64,000 bases of DNA from NCBI RefSeq assembly GCF_900114615.1, contig NZ_FOTS01000001.1, positions 62,001 to 126,000 on the forward strand, given 5' to 3'. Made by a program: the position numbers and the translations under genes. This document shows positions 45,010-54,633 of this stretch, in pieces. The notes under the pieces are model-generated. The model had not been told where the DNA came from, did not search any database, and saw only the letters and a list, made by a program, of their open reading frames with translations. This DNA comes from Pelosinus propionicus DSM 13327. GTDB lineage: Bacteria; Bacillota; Negativicutes; DSM-13327. Numbering within the stretch: position 1 is the stretch's first letter; every line of letters begins with the position of its first letter.

Positions 45010-47490
45010 ATGAACGAAAGATATAATCCTAAAGAAATTGAATCGAAATGGCAGAAATATTGGACTGAAAATCATGCTTTTAAAACGGAACTCAATCGCC
45101 AGCGTCCAGAATATTATGTTTTAGAAATGTTTCCTTATCCTTCCGGCAATTTACATATGGGGCATGTTCGCAACTATTCCATTGGTGATGTAGTTGCGAG
45201 ATTCAAAAGTATGCAAGGTTATAATGTGCTTCATCCTATGGGATGGGATTCTTTTGGGATGCCTGCTGAAAACGCAGCGATCAAGCATGGTGTTCATCCA
45301 GCAGAGTGGACTTGGGAAAATATTGCTAATATGCGGCGTCAACAGCAGGAATTAGGCTTATCTTATGATTGGGATCGAGAAGTAGCAACGTGCCATCCTG
45401 ATTATTATCGTTGGACCCAATGGCTATTCTTATTGTTTGTAGAGCGCGGACTTGCCTATAAGAAAAAAGCTGCAGTGAATTGGTGTAATGAATGTAATAC
45501 TGTGCTCGCAAATGAGCAAGTAATTGATGGTGCTTGCTGGCGCTGCGATTCTGTCGTTGTTAAAAAAGAATTAGAACAGTGGTTTTTCAAAATTACAGAT
45601 TATGCGGATCGGCTTTTAAATGATCTCAATGAGCTGAAGGGCTGGCCTGAGAGAGTCAAAACGATGCAGGAAAATTGGATCGGTCGTAGTGAAGGTGCAG
45701 AATTCAGCTTTGCTGTTGCGGGATCTGAAGATAAAATTGCTGTATATACAACACGGCATGATACGGTTTTTGGCGTAAGTTATGTAGTATTGGCGCCAGA
45801 ACATAAATTAGTAGAAAAGCTGATTGCTGATAAAGACAATGCTGGAGAAATTCGTCAATTTGTTGATAAAGTACGAAATATGAGCGAGATTAGCCGAACT
45901 TCTAGTGAATTTGAGAAGGAAGGCATCTTTACAGGTGCTTATGCTGTAAATCCTTTTACTGGACAAGAGGTGCCAATTTGGGTGGCAAATTATGTCTTGG
46001 TGGAATATGGTACTGGGGCAGTTATGGGCGTTCCAGCCCATGATGAACGAGACTGGCAATTTGCTAATAAATATAATTTAACTAAAAAGATTGTTGTACA
46101 GCCTGAAGGGGATGAATTGACACTAGAAACGATGGAAGGCGCATACAGCGGCGATGGTATTATGGTCAATTCTGGACAGTTTAGTGGTATGAAGAGTGAA
46201 GCAGGTAAAGTAGCAATCGCAAAATGGTTAGAAGAACAGGGCCATGGCAAGCGCCATGTAAATTATCGTTTACGAGATTGGCTTGTATCTCGTCAACGAT
46301 ATTGGGGTGCGCCAATTCCCCTTATCAATTGTGTTGACTGTGGTAGTGTGCCTGTTCCAAAGGAACAGTTACCTGTTTTATTACCTGAAAATGTAAATTT
46401 TGCTGCAGGTTCGGTTTCGCCGTTAGCCAAGGTAGAAGAGTTTGTAAATTGTACATGTCCTAAATGTGGTGGTCCTGCGAAGCGTGAGACTGATACGATG
46501 GATACTTTTATTTGTTCCTCATGGTATTATATGCGTTATGCAGACCCTAAAAACACAAATCTTCCTTTTGATTCCTCAAAGGCCGATTATTGGGCACCTG
46601 TCGATCAATACATTGGTGGCATTGAGCATGCCATATTACATCTTTTATATTCTAGGTTTTTTACAAAAGTGCTTAAAGATGCAGGATTAGTAAATGTAAA
46701 TGAACCGTTTAAGAACTTATTAACGCAAGGAATGGTTATAAAAGATGGTTCTAAAATGTCTAAGTCTAAGGGAAATGTCGTATCTCCTGAAGAAATTATT
46801 GCAAAATATGGGGCTGATACAGCTCGTTTGTTTATTTTATTTGCTGCTCCGCCGGAACGTGACTTAGAATGGAATGATCAAGGCGTAGAAGGTTCTTATC
46901 GATTCCTTGGACGTCTATGGCGAATCGTGGATCACTACGCTTCTTTTATGGCAGGAGAAGAATCGGAATATGACAATAGTACTCTTAGTAAAGAGGAACG
47001 AAATCTTAGACGTGTATTGCACGCGACGATTAAGAAAGTAACGGAAGATATTGGTGATCGTTTTAACTTTAATACTGCCATTAGTTCTATTATGGAACTG
47101 GTAAATGCGATGTATACCGCTAAGGATCAGAATCTAGCTGTTAATCCTGGATTAGTACGAGAACTTGTTTCAAGTTTATTATGCTTGTTAGCTCCTTTTG
47201 CACCGCATATCACCGAAGAATTGTGGAGTGAAACCATTGGTCAAGGTAGTGTGCATAAACATATATGGCCTGTGTTTGATGAGGACGCTATAAAATTAGA
47301 AGAAGTAGAAATTGTTGTACAGATTAATGGGAAAGTTCGAGAAAAAACTGTTGTTTCTGCAACACTTACAGCAAAGGAATTGGAAGAAACGGTATTAGAG
47401 CAAGAAAAAGTACAGGCACTGATTCATGAGAAACAAGTGATAAAGGTAATTGCCATAGCAGGAAAATTAGTTAATATTGTAGTGCGCTAA
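45010..47490 (+). CDS. leuS: Leucyl-tRNA synthetase
   Basis: 826 residues, normal for a bacterial LeuRS. HIGH-type motif [15 protein letters not shown] (near 42), zinc-like [10 protein letters not shown] and CWRC, an editing domain with the [15 protein letters not shown] motif (near 330), and the KMSKSKGN loop (near 580). It charges tRNA-Leu. Preceded by a T-box and an AGGAGG site. Typical housekeeping gene, not part of the leader regulon. Confidence 0.97.
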   Translation: MNERYNPKEIESKWQKYWTENHAFKTELNRQRPEYYVLEMFPYPSGNLHMGHVRNYSIGDVVARFKSMQGYNVLHPMGWDSFGMPAENAAIKHGVHPAEWTWENIANMRRQQQELGLSYDWDREVATCHPDYYRWTQWLFLLFVERGLAYKKKAAVNWCNECNTVLANEQVIDGACWRCDSVVVKKELEQWFFKITDYADRLLNDLNELKGWPERVKTMQENWIGRSEGAEFSFAVAGSEDKIAVYTTRHDTVFGVSYVVLAPEHKLVEKLIADKDNAGEIRQFVDKVRNMSEISRTSSEFEKEGIFTGAYAVNPFTGQEVPIWVANYVLVEYGTGAVMGVPAHDERDWQFANKYNLTKKIVVQPEGDELTLETMEGAYSGDGIMVNSGQFSGMKSEAGKVAIAKWLEEQGHGKRHVNYRLRDWLVSRQRYWGAPIPLINCVDCGSVPVPKEQLPVLLPENVNFAAGSVSPLAKVEEFVNCTCPKCGGPAKRETDTMDTFICSSWYYMRYADPKNTNLPFDSSKADYWAPVDQYIGGIEHAILHLLYSRFFTKVLKDAGLVNVNEPFKNLLTQGMVIKDGSKMSKSKGNVVSPEEIIAKYGADTARLFILFAAPPERDLEWNDQGVEGSYRFLGRLWRIVDHYASFMAGEESEYDNSTLSKEERNLRRVLHATIKKVTEDIGDRFNFNTAISSIMELVNAMYTAKDQNLAVNPGLVRELVSSLLCLLAPFAPHITEELWSETIGQGSVHKHIWPVFDEDAIKLEEVEIVVQINGKVREKTVVSATLTAKELEETVLEQEKVQALIHEKQVIKVIAIAGKLVNIVVR

Positions 47491-47520
47491 TGAATTTTCT
47501 TTAGAATGTAGTGCTATGGG

Positions 47521-47556
47521 AAAAGTCCGGTCGAATATATCGACTGGACTTTTCCT
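47521..47556 (+). terminator. leuS terminator
   Basis: AAAAGTCCGGTCGA pairs with TCGACTGGACTTTT, followed by CC and a T-poor stretch. Confidence 0.8.
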
Positions 47557-47667
47557 ATATTGCTATATGGGAACATTTATTAAAAAAAATATCTTTAATT
47601 GAATCAAAAAACTTTTCTGAAAATAAATTGCCAAGAGAATCAAGGACATGTATAATAATGCTAATAA

Positions 47668-47703
47668 GATAATATCAAAATGATAATATCAAAATGATGA
47701 TAT
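47668..47703 (+). repeat. Short tandem repeat upstream of nrtR
   Basis: GATAATATCAAAAT occurs twice in direct repeat (47668-47681 and 47682-47695), then a partial third unit GATGATAT. It lies about 110 bases before the NrtR-like gene and could be an autoregulatory operator, but it does not match a known NrtR site that I can confirm. Confidence 0.5.
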
Positions 47704-47813
47704 AAGAATATCTTAAATATAAACCGTCAATTACTTATTTTTTCCAAAGAAGACATGATTCTGGTGGGATCTTAACTTCCATTGGATATGATAATTAGCG
47801 GGAGGTTAAGGAT

Positions 47814-48725
47814 ATGAATGAATCGAAATATGGTTTTTTTAAAGATGATGGCAGTAATCATCAAATACATTCATCAAATACGGTAGACATGGTTATTTTC
47901 AGTGCTATTGATAGTGAAGATAAAGATCCAAGGAGACTGCCAGATAAGGTATTGCAAATTCTATTGGTAAAAAAGAAAAAGAACCTATTAAAGGTAAATG
48001 ATAATGAATCACAAGAGGGGAAATGGTCTCTTCCAGGAGGGTTTGTTAATTACGAAGAAAGCATTGATGAAGCTGCTGTAAGGGAATTGAAAGAAGAAAC
48101 AAACTTAGAGAATGTATATATGGAGCAGCTTTATACATGGGGGCGAGTCTACACCAACCTTCATAGAAGGGTGATAAGCACATCCTATATGGCCTTGGTC
48201 GATCGAAAGAAGTTTACCGTAAAATCAGGTGAAGAGGCAGAAGATGTACGATGGTTTAATGTCCGCAGTAATGTGATTGGGAAGCACAAGCATCCAACGA
48301 TAAATGGATATATCCTTGAGCAAACTTTTGAAATTACAATAGAAAATAATGAAATTACCATAAAAGATCATGTAATAGTGAAAAATACTGTGGAGGGACA
48401 TATCTCAAAAACAGAAAACACATATGTTGAGAATAAAGATGGCTTAGCCTTTGAACATGCTAAAGTCATTCAGTATGCTCTTGATAGATTAAAAAATAAA
48501 GTAATGTATACAGACATTGCTTTTAGCTTGATGCCAGAATTATTTACACTTACGGAACTGCAAAAAGTGTATGAGGTTTTATATCGTCGGGAATTGGCAG
48601 ATGCTTATTTTCGGAAAAAAGTTAAAAGAATGCTTACAAAAACAGCATTATTGTCAGAGGGTAAGCAGTTTAGACCTTCCAAGTTATATCTATTTAATCC
48701 TCGATGGAAAGATGAAGAAGAATAG
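47814..48725 (+). CDS. nrtR: NrtR-like Nudix regulator
   Basis: 303 residues. N-terminal Nudix domain with box GFVNYEESIDEAAVRELKEET (an N replaces the usual G after EET), and a C-terminal winged helix (FTLTELQKVYEVLYRREL ... YFRKKVKRML). This is the architecture of NrtR, which senses ADP-ribose and represses NAD synthesis and salvage genes. The middle region is longer than in small NrtR proteins. The next gene encodes a nicotinate phosphoribosyltransferase-like enzyme, as expected for its regulon. Confidence 0.85.
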   Translation: MNESKYGFFKDDGSNHQIHSSNTVDMVIFSAIDSEDKDPRRLPDKVLQILLVKKKKNLLKVNDNESQEGKWSLPGGFVNYEESIDEAAVRELKEETNLENVYMEQLYTWGRVYTNLHRRVISTSYMALVDRKKFTVKSGEEAEDVRWFNVRSNVIGKHKHPTINGYILEQTFEITIENNEITIKDHVIVKNTVEGHISKTENTYVENKDGLAFEHAKVIQYALDRLKNKVMYTDIAFSLMPELFTLTELQKVYEVLYRRELADAYFRKKVKRMLTKTALLSEGKQFRPSKLYLFNPRWKDEEE

Positions 48726-48817
48726 GTTGTATAAGGAACTACCAAAAAAGCAAATATTCATAGATGTAAGTATAGATAGATCTGTATCTTTATTCAATGT
48801 GAGAGAGGGGCAAAAAA

Positions 48818-50158
48818 ATGGCTATATTTAATGATGAAAGATTAGCAGCAGAAATATTTAAAATTGAGGCGGATAAAATTCGGCGAGGCTGGTATTCGGA
48901 TAAATATTTTAGCAATAATGTAATCTTATTAGAAGCATTGGCAAAGGAAGGGTATACGTTTGCCGGCAATAGTGATATTAAAGATGTGGATTGTTCTATG
49001 GTGCAGGTTGGTGATGTAGAAGTTGAAATGCAATTTTTTACTCGCAGAAGACCTTGGAGTTTAGTTGCTGGAGTAGATGAGGCGTTAGCAATTATAAAAA
49101 TGTGTACTGGCTATTTTGATGAAGAAGGAAAGTTTGTAAATACCTATGATACATTAGAGGTTGAAGCAGTACAGGATGGCACTTTTGTCGAGTATGATGG
49201 CGACCCATTAAGTGTGCAGCCCGTCATTCGAATTCGTGGTCGTTATCGGGATTTTGCGAATCTGGAGACGGTGATCTTAGGGGTTATTGCTGAGCCAACT
49301 CGGATTGCCACAAATGTATATAATACGTTAGTTGCAAGTAGATCTAAAGATATTTTGTTTTTTCCTGCACGATTTGCTCACTATAAGATGCAAGCATTGC
49401 ATGGATATGCCTATTCATTGGCGATTCAAGCTTACAATCAAAAATATAGTAAGAAAAACTCTCGATTTGTAAGTACAGATGAACAGGGAACTTGGTGGGG
49501 CGGAGAAGGCGGAGGAACCATTGCCCACGCGACAATTTGTTGTTTCTTAGGAGATACTGTTGAAACTATGATGCAGTATTCTCGTATATTTGACAAAATT
49601 GTTTCCAGATTGGTATTAGTTGATTTTCACAATGATTGTGTCGGTGAAACGAAAGCTGTAATGACAAAAATGTTTGCTGCTTACCTTGCTTATTATAAGA
49701 AAGGTCAATTTGATGAAGCGGAAAAATATAAGCTGTATGGGGTACGTCCTGATACCTCTAAAAATATGCGGGATAAATCCATTGTTCCTACGGGGAACAA
49801 ACAACAGGATATGGGAGTATCACCGAGACTTGTGTGGAATTTGCGAGAAGCAATTGACAGCGTTTATCATGAGTGGGGGTTAAATGAAGAGGAAACTGCA
49901 ATTGCCAAAGAGTGGTGTGAACAAATCAAGATTTGTGTCACGGGGGGATTTAATGCAAAGAAAATAAGAGAGTTTGAAGAGATGGATGTACCTGTGGACA
50001 TTTACGGGGTTGGTTCTTCTTTACTGGAAAATTCCGATGAAACCAATAATGATTTTACTGCGGATATTGTTCGTGTAAAGATTAATAGTCAATGGTGCAA
50101 TCTTTCTAAAATTGGCCGTTCAGTCTGTGAAAACCCTAATTTAGAAAAAATTCAATAA
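48818..50158 (+). CDS. Nicotinate phosphoribosyltransferase-like protein
   Basis: 446 residues. PRPP-dependent NAPRTase fold: ADKIRRGWYSDKYF near the start, the phosphate-site segment VTGGFNAKKIREFEE and VDIYGVGSSLLEN near the C-terminus. It should make nicotinate mononucleotide from nicotinate in NAD salvage. A Cys- and His-containing region near HATICCFLG is visible. The NrtR-like gene directly upstream supports the role. Start ATG follows GAGAGAGGGG. Confidence 0.88.
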   Translation: MAIFNDERLAAEIFKIEADKIRRGWYSDKYFSNNVILLEALAKEGYTFAGNSDIKDVDCSMVQVGDVEVEMQFFTRRRPWSLVAGVDEALAIIKMCTGYFDEEGKFVNTYDTLEVEAVQDGTFVEYDGDPLSVQPVIRIRGRYRDFANLETVILGVIAEPTRIATNVYNTLVASRSKDILFFPARFAHYKMQALHGYAYSLAIQAYNQKYSKKNSRFVSTDEQGTWWGGEGGGTIAHATICCFLGDTVETMMQYSRIFDKIVSRLVLVDFHNDCVGETKAVMTKMFAAYLAYYKKGQFDEAEKYKLYGVRPDTSKNMRDKSIVPTGNKQQDMGVSPRLVWNLREAIDSVYHEWGLNEEETAIAKEWCEQIKICVTGGFNAKKIREFEEMDVPVDIYGVGSSLLENSDETNNDFTADIVRVKINSQWCNLSKIGRSVCENPNLEKIQ

Positions 50159-50176
50159 TGATATAAGAAAATAATT

Positions 50177-50232
50177 CCTATTGTAAAGGAAAACCTATGT
50201 TTTTGTCGAAGGAATAGGCTAGTTACAATAGG
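50177..50232. repeat. Inverted repeat before comEA
   Basis: CCTATTGTAA (50177-50186) and TTACAATAGG (50223-50232) are perfect 10-base inverted repeats 36 bases apart, ending next to the comEA ribosome site. This could be an operator or an RNA stem that masks the start. No T run follows. Confidence 0.5.
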
Positions 50233-50243
50233 GGGGGATATCG

Positions 50244-50831
50244 ATGGTTGAGCAACGGAATAAGTTGTTATTTATTGTGATCCTGGCGATATTGATTGTA
50301 GCAGGCAGTTTCTATAATTTTTGGCAAAAGAGCTCAGTGGCCGAAGTAGCATCTTCCGATGACGTTGCGGTTAAAAATGAATCTCGTCAGCCAGAACAAT
50401 CTGATGAGATCTTCGTATATATAAGCGGTGCTGTTCATAAACCAGGTGTATTTAAAGCATCTCCTAATGCTAGAGTATTTGATATCGTTGAGATGGCTGG
50501 TGGTCTTACAGCTGAGGCTGATGTGGCTAAAACCAATTTGGCTCAGAGTATTAAAGACGGTATGCATATACATGTAGTGGATAAGCTTCCGGCTTCTAAT
50601 GAGCATTCAGCAACTGGCACTGCTAAGACGAAAGTAGGTAATAAAGTCAATATTAATCATGCCGATAAAAGTGAACTAGACACACTGCCGGGTGTGGGAC
50701 CTGCGCTAGCAGAGCGAATCATTGAATATCGCCAAACAATTGGCAGTTTTAACAGTATTGATGAGCTAAAGAATGTTCCTGGGATAGGGTCAAGTAAATT
50801 TGAAAAATTAAAAGAAAGAATCATAAATTGA
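50244..50831 (+). CDS. comEA: ComEA DNA-binding competence protein
   Basis: 195 residues. One N-terminal membrane helix, a SLBB domain (IFVYISGAVHKPGVFKASPNARVFDIVEMAGG), a linker, and a C-terminal helix-hairpin-helix domain (VNINHADKSELDTLPGVGPALAERII). ComEA binds incoming double-stranded DNA at the cell surface. In many Firmicutes comEC follows closely; here it lies 6.6 kb downstream, beyond a block of leader-controlled genes. Confidence 0.93.
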   Translation: MVEQRNKLLFIVILAILIVAGSFYNFWQKSSVAEVASSDDVAVKNESRQPEQSDEIFVYISGAVHKPGVFKASPNARVFDIVEMAGGLTAEADVAKTNLAQSIKDGMHIHVVDKLPASNEHSATGTAKTKVGNKVNINHADKSELDTLPGVGPALAERIIEYRQTIGSFNSIDELKNVPGIGSSKFEKLKERIIN

Positions 50832-50898
50832 TAAGTAGGTTAATTTCAGCATGAACCAGATAGTGTAGAATTTTCAGGAGTATTCTAAATGAAAATAC

Positions 50899-50927
50899 TT
50901 GACAGCTATTTTATCCTGGTGTAATAT
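50899..50927 (+). promoter_or_regulatory. Promoter of the second SsuABC-like operon
   Basis: TTGACA 50899-50904, a 17-base spacer, TAATAT 50922-50927. Confidence 0.75.
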
Positions 50928-50965
50928 CTATATAAAGTTATATATCTTAAAAAAATAATGATTAT

Positions 50966-51022
50966 GGTTGATCAGTTGAGCTGAAGACCAGAGATGTTTC
51001 TATACATTTCTGGTCTTTTTTG
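50966..51022 (+). promoter_or_regulatory. Leader element copy 18
   Basis: GGUU-GA-UCAG, loop UUGAG, CUGA-A-GACC (50966-50989). The terminator pairs AAGACCAGA with TCTGGTCTT, then T6. It controls the ABC importer operon at 51.1-53.9 kb. Confidence 0.88.
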
Positions 51023-51133
51023 TCGTCTTTTTACATTAAAGAACAAAGGATGATGACAAAGAATTTATTCATTATTTCGAATTGTATCTTTTATGCAATG
51101 GGTATATAAAATCAGAAAAGGAGGTTGATTGTA

Positions 51134-52081
51134 TTGAAAACAGTAAATGCCTGGCTACCGGCATTATCGGCAATTTTGGCAATTCTTGTAGATTATGGAG
51201 TGGGAAATATTGATAAACATATGCCTGCAAAACATCCTTATTTTATGTACTTACTTGTGGTTTTGCTTGGTGTTTTTACAATTTCTGCATTATTATCCTA
51301 TTTTAACCTAAAAGTAAAGAAATGGATCGAGGACAGATCGTTATTTATTGCGGTAACAATTTTATTTCTAAATATAATCAATATAGTGACTAAGAAACTT
51401 GGGCTTCTTCCTGTGATATTCTTTCCGACGCTTGACAAAATATTAAGCATTATTGTAGAAGACCGGGATTTTCTTGCTTTGTGTCTTAGTTCTTCAGGAA
51501 AGCTTCTTTTTACAGGATATATCTTTGGTGCAATTGGTGGGTTTGCTACAGGCATAGCTGTAGGATTCAGCAACTCGGCAAACTATTGGATTAGTCCTCT
51601 AATACGTATATTGGGCCCAATTCCTGCAACAGCATGGATTCCACTGGTACTCATTAGCTTTCCAACAACATTTACAGCCAGTGCATTTTTGATTGCACTT
51701 TCAGTATGGTTTCCGACAACAGTTATGACAAGCAGCGGTATTTTTAATGTTCGTAATGCGTATTTTGAAGTATCAAGTACACTGGGGGCGGGAAAGTATT
51801 ATCAAATATTTATGGTTGGTGTTCCTGCCGCTATGCCTCATATGTTTATCGGGCTTTTTAATGGAACTTGTGCTTCCTTTATTACATTGATGACAGCTGA
51901 AATGTTAGGTGTTAAAAATGGTATAGGCTGGTACATTAATTGGCAGAAGGAGATGATGGCTTATGCAAATGTTTACGCAGGACTGATCATAATTGCTGTT
52001 ACATTCTCGATTCTCATTACACTGCTGTTTAAAGTACGAGATAATGTGCTTGTGTGGCAGAAGGGAGTCATAAAATGGTAG
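51134..52081 (+). CDS. ABC importer permease, SsuC/TauC-like
   Basis: 315 residues from TTG 51134 after AAAGGAGG (an earlier TTG overlaps that site). It has an unusual N-terminal part with three helices before the normal six-helix permease core (FATGIAVGFS, LGPIPATAWIPLVLI, SSTLGAGKYYQIFMVGVPAAMPH, the EAA loop). Longer than typical SsuC. Forms an importer with the ATPase and lipoprotein that follow. Confidence 0.87.
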   Translation: MKTVNAWLPALSAILAILVDYGVGNIDKHMPAKHPYFMYLLVVLLGVFTISALLSYFNLKVKKWIEDRSLFIAVTILFLNIINIVTKKLGLLPVIFFPTLDKILSIIVEDRDFLALCLSSSGKLLFTGYIFGAIGGFATGIAVGFSNSANYWISPLIRILGPIPATAWIPLVLISFPTTFTASAFLIALSVWFPTTVMTSSGIFNVRNAYFEVSSTLGAGKYYQIFMVGVPAAMPHMFIGLFNGTCASFITLMTAEMLGVKNGIGWYINWQKEMMAYANVYAGLIIIAVTFSILITLLFKVRDNVLVWQKGVIKW

Positions 52082-52854
52082 GAAAAATTAAAGTAGAGGG
52101 GGTTGTGAAACGCTTCCAGCAACAGAATGCAGAAGAGGTTATTGCCTTAAGCGGTATTGATCTTAGGATTGAGGCAGGAGAATTTGTATCACTTATTGGC
52201 CCTTCTGGCTGCGGGAAATCTACACTTCTTCGTCTGATTGCCGGTTTAAATGGTGCTGATGAAGGCAAGTTGTATATCGATAATGAAGAAATAAAAAAGC
52301 CATCTTATGAACGGGGATTAGTGTTTCAAGATCCTATGCTTTTTCCTTGGCTTAGTGTTTATGATAATGTTGCATTTGGGTTGAAGGCGCGTAACATATA
52401 CAAGACAAATCATGCAGAAGTTCAAAAGTTTATTGATTTAGTAGGATTATCAGATTTTAGTAAGTCCTATCCTCATCAACTTTCTGGTGGCATGGCACAA
52501 AGAGCATCTCTTGCCCGGGCATTAGTGAATCATCCTAAAGTGCTTCTGCTGGATGAGCCTCTCGGAGCTCTTGACGCTTTTACGCGAATGAACATGCAAG
52601 ATGAACTCATTCGTATCTGGAAGGAGCGAGGTACGACTATGATCATGGTAACCCATGATGTAGATGAAGCGATCTATTTATCCGACCGCGTAATTGTCAT
52701 GACACCAAGACCGGCCAAAATTGAAAGATGTATTGACGTACAGCTTGCAAGACCGCGGGCGAGGAACAATCCAGAGTTTCTTAGCTTACGTTCGAAAATA
52801 CTGGAAATTTTACATTTTACAGGGACTGTAACTGAGCCTAATTATTATTTATAA
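52075..52854 (+). CDS. ABC importer ATPase, SsuB/TauB-like
   Basis: 259 residues from ATG 52075 after GGGAG, overlapping the permease end by 7 bases. Walker [23 protein letters not shown], signature LSGGMAQR, Walker B VLLLDEPLGALDAF. Energises the neighbouring permease. Confidence 0.9.
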   Translation: MVGKIKVEGVVKRFQQQNAEEVIALSGIDLRIEAGEFVSLIGPSGCGKSTLLRLIAGLNGADEGKLYIDNEEIKKPSYERGLVFQDPMLFPWLSVYDNVAFGLKARNIYKTNHAEVQKFIDLVGLSDFSKSYPHQLSGGMAQRASLARALVNHPKVLLLDEPLGALDAFTRMNMQDELIRIWKERGTTMIMVTHDVDEAIYLSDRVIVMTPRPAKIERCIDVQLARPRARNNPEFLSLRSKILEILHFTGTVTEPNYYL

Positions 52855-52867
52855 GGGAGATATGTTA

Positions 52868-53875
52868 ATGAAAAAGAAACTTGCAATTATTTTAGTCGCT
52901 GTAATATCAATCGTATTGACACTTACAGGTTGCGGAGAAAAACCTGCAGCAGTTAAAAGCGATGATTACGTTTTAAAGATTGGTTATAGTGGCAGCCTAT
53001 GCGAGGCTCCGTTGCATATGGCCATTGAGAAGGGCTTTTTTGAAGCAGAAGGTTTGAAAGTTGATGTGACGAAGCTAGCGCCAGGCACAGCCTTTGAGGC
53101 TGTTACGGCAGGAAAGACAGAAGCAGGCTTTGGACTGCTTGCCAGCTTGGTTCAGCCGCTTTCTAATGGATTGCCAATCAAAATTACTTCCGGATTGCAT
53201 ACAGGATGCGATAAGGTGCTTGCTCCTAAAAATTCCGGCATTAATTCCCTTGCAGATTTAAGAGGCAAGCGAATCGGAGTTCCTAGCATGAACAGTAGCC
53301 CGATCATTTTTGCGAAGCGTGCCCTTGCAGATGCAGGTGTTGGTGTCAGTGAAAAGAATATGGAAGTGGAATTCATTGTATTCAGTGCTACTGATTTACC
53401 ACTTGCTTTGAAAAATGGAGCAGTTGATGCACTTGCAATGAATGATCCGACGGCTTCTATTACGCAAAAAGAGTATGATTTAAAAAGTATCGTTGATTCT
53501 GCAGTTGATGCGCCATATAAAGATCAATATTGCTGCTCCGCTTATGTTCGTGACAATATAGCAAGCGAGCATCCTGAGATTGCTGCAAAATATACTCGTG
53601 CTATGCAAAAAGCAAGTGCATGGATACAAAAGAATCCAGATGAAGCTGCAAAAATTCAAGTTGATAAGAAATGGGTTGCGGGTGATGCTGCATTTAATGC
53701 AAGCGTATTAAAAACATATAATTTCATTCCATCCGTTAGTGGAGCATACGATGCTTTTGGTATTACTGCAAAACAATTACAAGAAGTTGGTATGCTAGAT
53801 AAAGGCGTCGATACTGATGCCTTGCAAAAGAAAAGCTTTATTAAACTCAAAGATGTGCCAGATGTGGTTCAATAG
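52868..53875 (+). CDS. Substrate-binding lipoprotein, SsuA/TauA-like
   Basis: 335 residues from ATG 52868. Signal peptide with lipobox LTGC, then a binding domain (KIGYSGSLCEAPLHMAIEKGFFEAEGL; a cysteine in SLCEAP). It differs clearly from the duplicated binding proteins at 36-38 kb. Ligand unknown; the family includes sulfonate, taurine and nitrate binders. Confidence 0.88.
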   Translation: MKKKLAIILVAVISIVLTLTGCGEKPAAVKSDDYVLKIGYSGSLCEAPLHMAIEKGFFEAEGLKVDVTKLAPGTAFEAVTAGKTEAGFGLLASLVQPLSNGLPIKITSGLHTGCDKVLAPKNSGINSLADLRGKRIGVPSMNSSPIIFAKRALADAGVGVSEKNMEVEFIVFSATDLPLALKNGAVDALAMNDPTASITQKEYDLKSIVDSAVDAPYKDQYCCSAYVRDNIASEHPEIAAKYTRAMQKASAWIQKNPDEAAKIQVDKKWVAGDAAFNASVLKTYNFIPSVSGAYDAFGITAKQLQEVGMLDKGVDTDALQKKSFIKLKDVPDVVQ

Positions 53876-53936
53876 CTAACCTAAGTACGCATTGATCGTA
53901 AAGAAGATTGTATTTGCTAAGCGATCGAATAAATTA

Positions 53937-53980
53937 AAGGTCAGAGATCTTTTTTGATAGAACCTCTGACCTCTAATTTT
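53937..53980 (+). terminator. Terminator of the ABC operon
   Basis: AGGTCAGAG pairs with CTCTGACCT (53938-53972), followed by CTAATTTTAG. The preceding bases resemble a leader copy but do not form its hairpin, so it is not counted. Confidence 0.7.
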
Positions 53981-54102
53981 AGTGGTCAGGTCTATCTGCA
54001 TATTGAAAACAATAATGAGTATAAAACAGATACCTTCATATTGAACATCGTTTATATACCAGACGTAATAATTCTTTTAATGCTGGATAGGTTGAAAATA
54101 TG

Positions 54103-54131
54103 TTGACGTAGTTTAATTCTTGTGGTATGCT
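54103..54131 (+). promoter_or_regulatory. Promoter of the DUF2325 gene
   Basis: TTGACG 54103-54108, a 17-base spacer, TATGCT 54126-54131. Confidence 0.72.
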
Positions 54132-54149
54132 GTTTTAAACATAATAATT

Positions 54150-54213
54150 GCTGATCAGGATAACTGAAGGCTAAAAGTATCTCTATAACGGAGATTCTTT
54201 TAGCTTTTTTTAT
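54150..54213 (+). promoter_or_regulatory. Leader element copy 20a (first of a tandem pair)
   Basis: GCU-GA-UCAG, loop GAUAA, CUGA-A-GGC (54150-54171). The terminator pairs AAGGCTAAAAG with CTTTTAGCTTT around GTATCTC/GGAGATT, then T7. Confidence 0.88.
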
Positions 54214-54219
54214 ATACTA

Positions 54220-54279
54220 AGCTGACTGGATAACCAGAGGCTGGCTTCTTTCGTAAAAGCGAAGAAACCAGCCTTTTTA
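54220..54279 (+). promoter_or_regulatory. Leader element copy 20b (second of a tandem pair)
   Basis: GCU-GA-CUGG, loop AUAA, CCAG-A-GGC (54221-54241). The terminator pairs AGGCTGGCTTCTT with AAGAAACCAGCCT, then T5. It begins directly after the U run of copy 20a. Confidence 0.88.
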
Positions 54280-54298
54280 ATTTTAAGGAGGTGAGAGA

Positions 54299-54595
54299 AT
54301 GTCAATTATGCTAGTTGGCGCAGATCATTTAGGAAGTATCGAGAAAAAATTGCAGACGTTAGGAATCCATGCAATTGATCATGTTACAGGTAGAAATGTT
54401 TCTGATCGAAAACGCTTTAAGTTTCCGTTATCAACAACTTTAATTGTTATTTTTATTGATTATATTAATCATACTACAGCAAAAAATATTAAACAGCTGG
54501 CAAAATCCCAAGGGGTTCCCCTCGTGTTCGCAAATCGTTCTTGGAGTTCATTACAAGATAAATTAATCGATTTCAATTTAAAAGAAATAGGGTAA
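54299..54595 (+). CDS. DUF2325-family small protein
   Basis: 98 residues; AAGGAGGTG before the ATG. Pattern of DUF2325: MLVGADHLGSIEKKL at the start, HVTGR near 30, FIDYINHTTAKNIKQLAKSQGVPLVFANRSW. A Rossmann-like small protein of unknown function. It is preceded by two leader copies in series, so its expression appears tightly controlled. Confidence 0.75.
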   Translation: MSIMLVGADHLGSIEKKLQTLGIHAIDHVTGRNVSDRKRFKFPLSTTLIVIFIDYINHTTAKNIKQLAKSQGVPLVFANRSWSSLQDKLIDFNLKEIG

Positions 54596-54633
54596 TTATA
54601 CTATGTTTTTTATTAAGAAAGGAGGTCTTTGTA

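Noticed and set aside
53920-53980. A full leader copy (number 19) after the second ABC operon
   Set aside because: The inner stem does not form; it behaves as the operon terminator.
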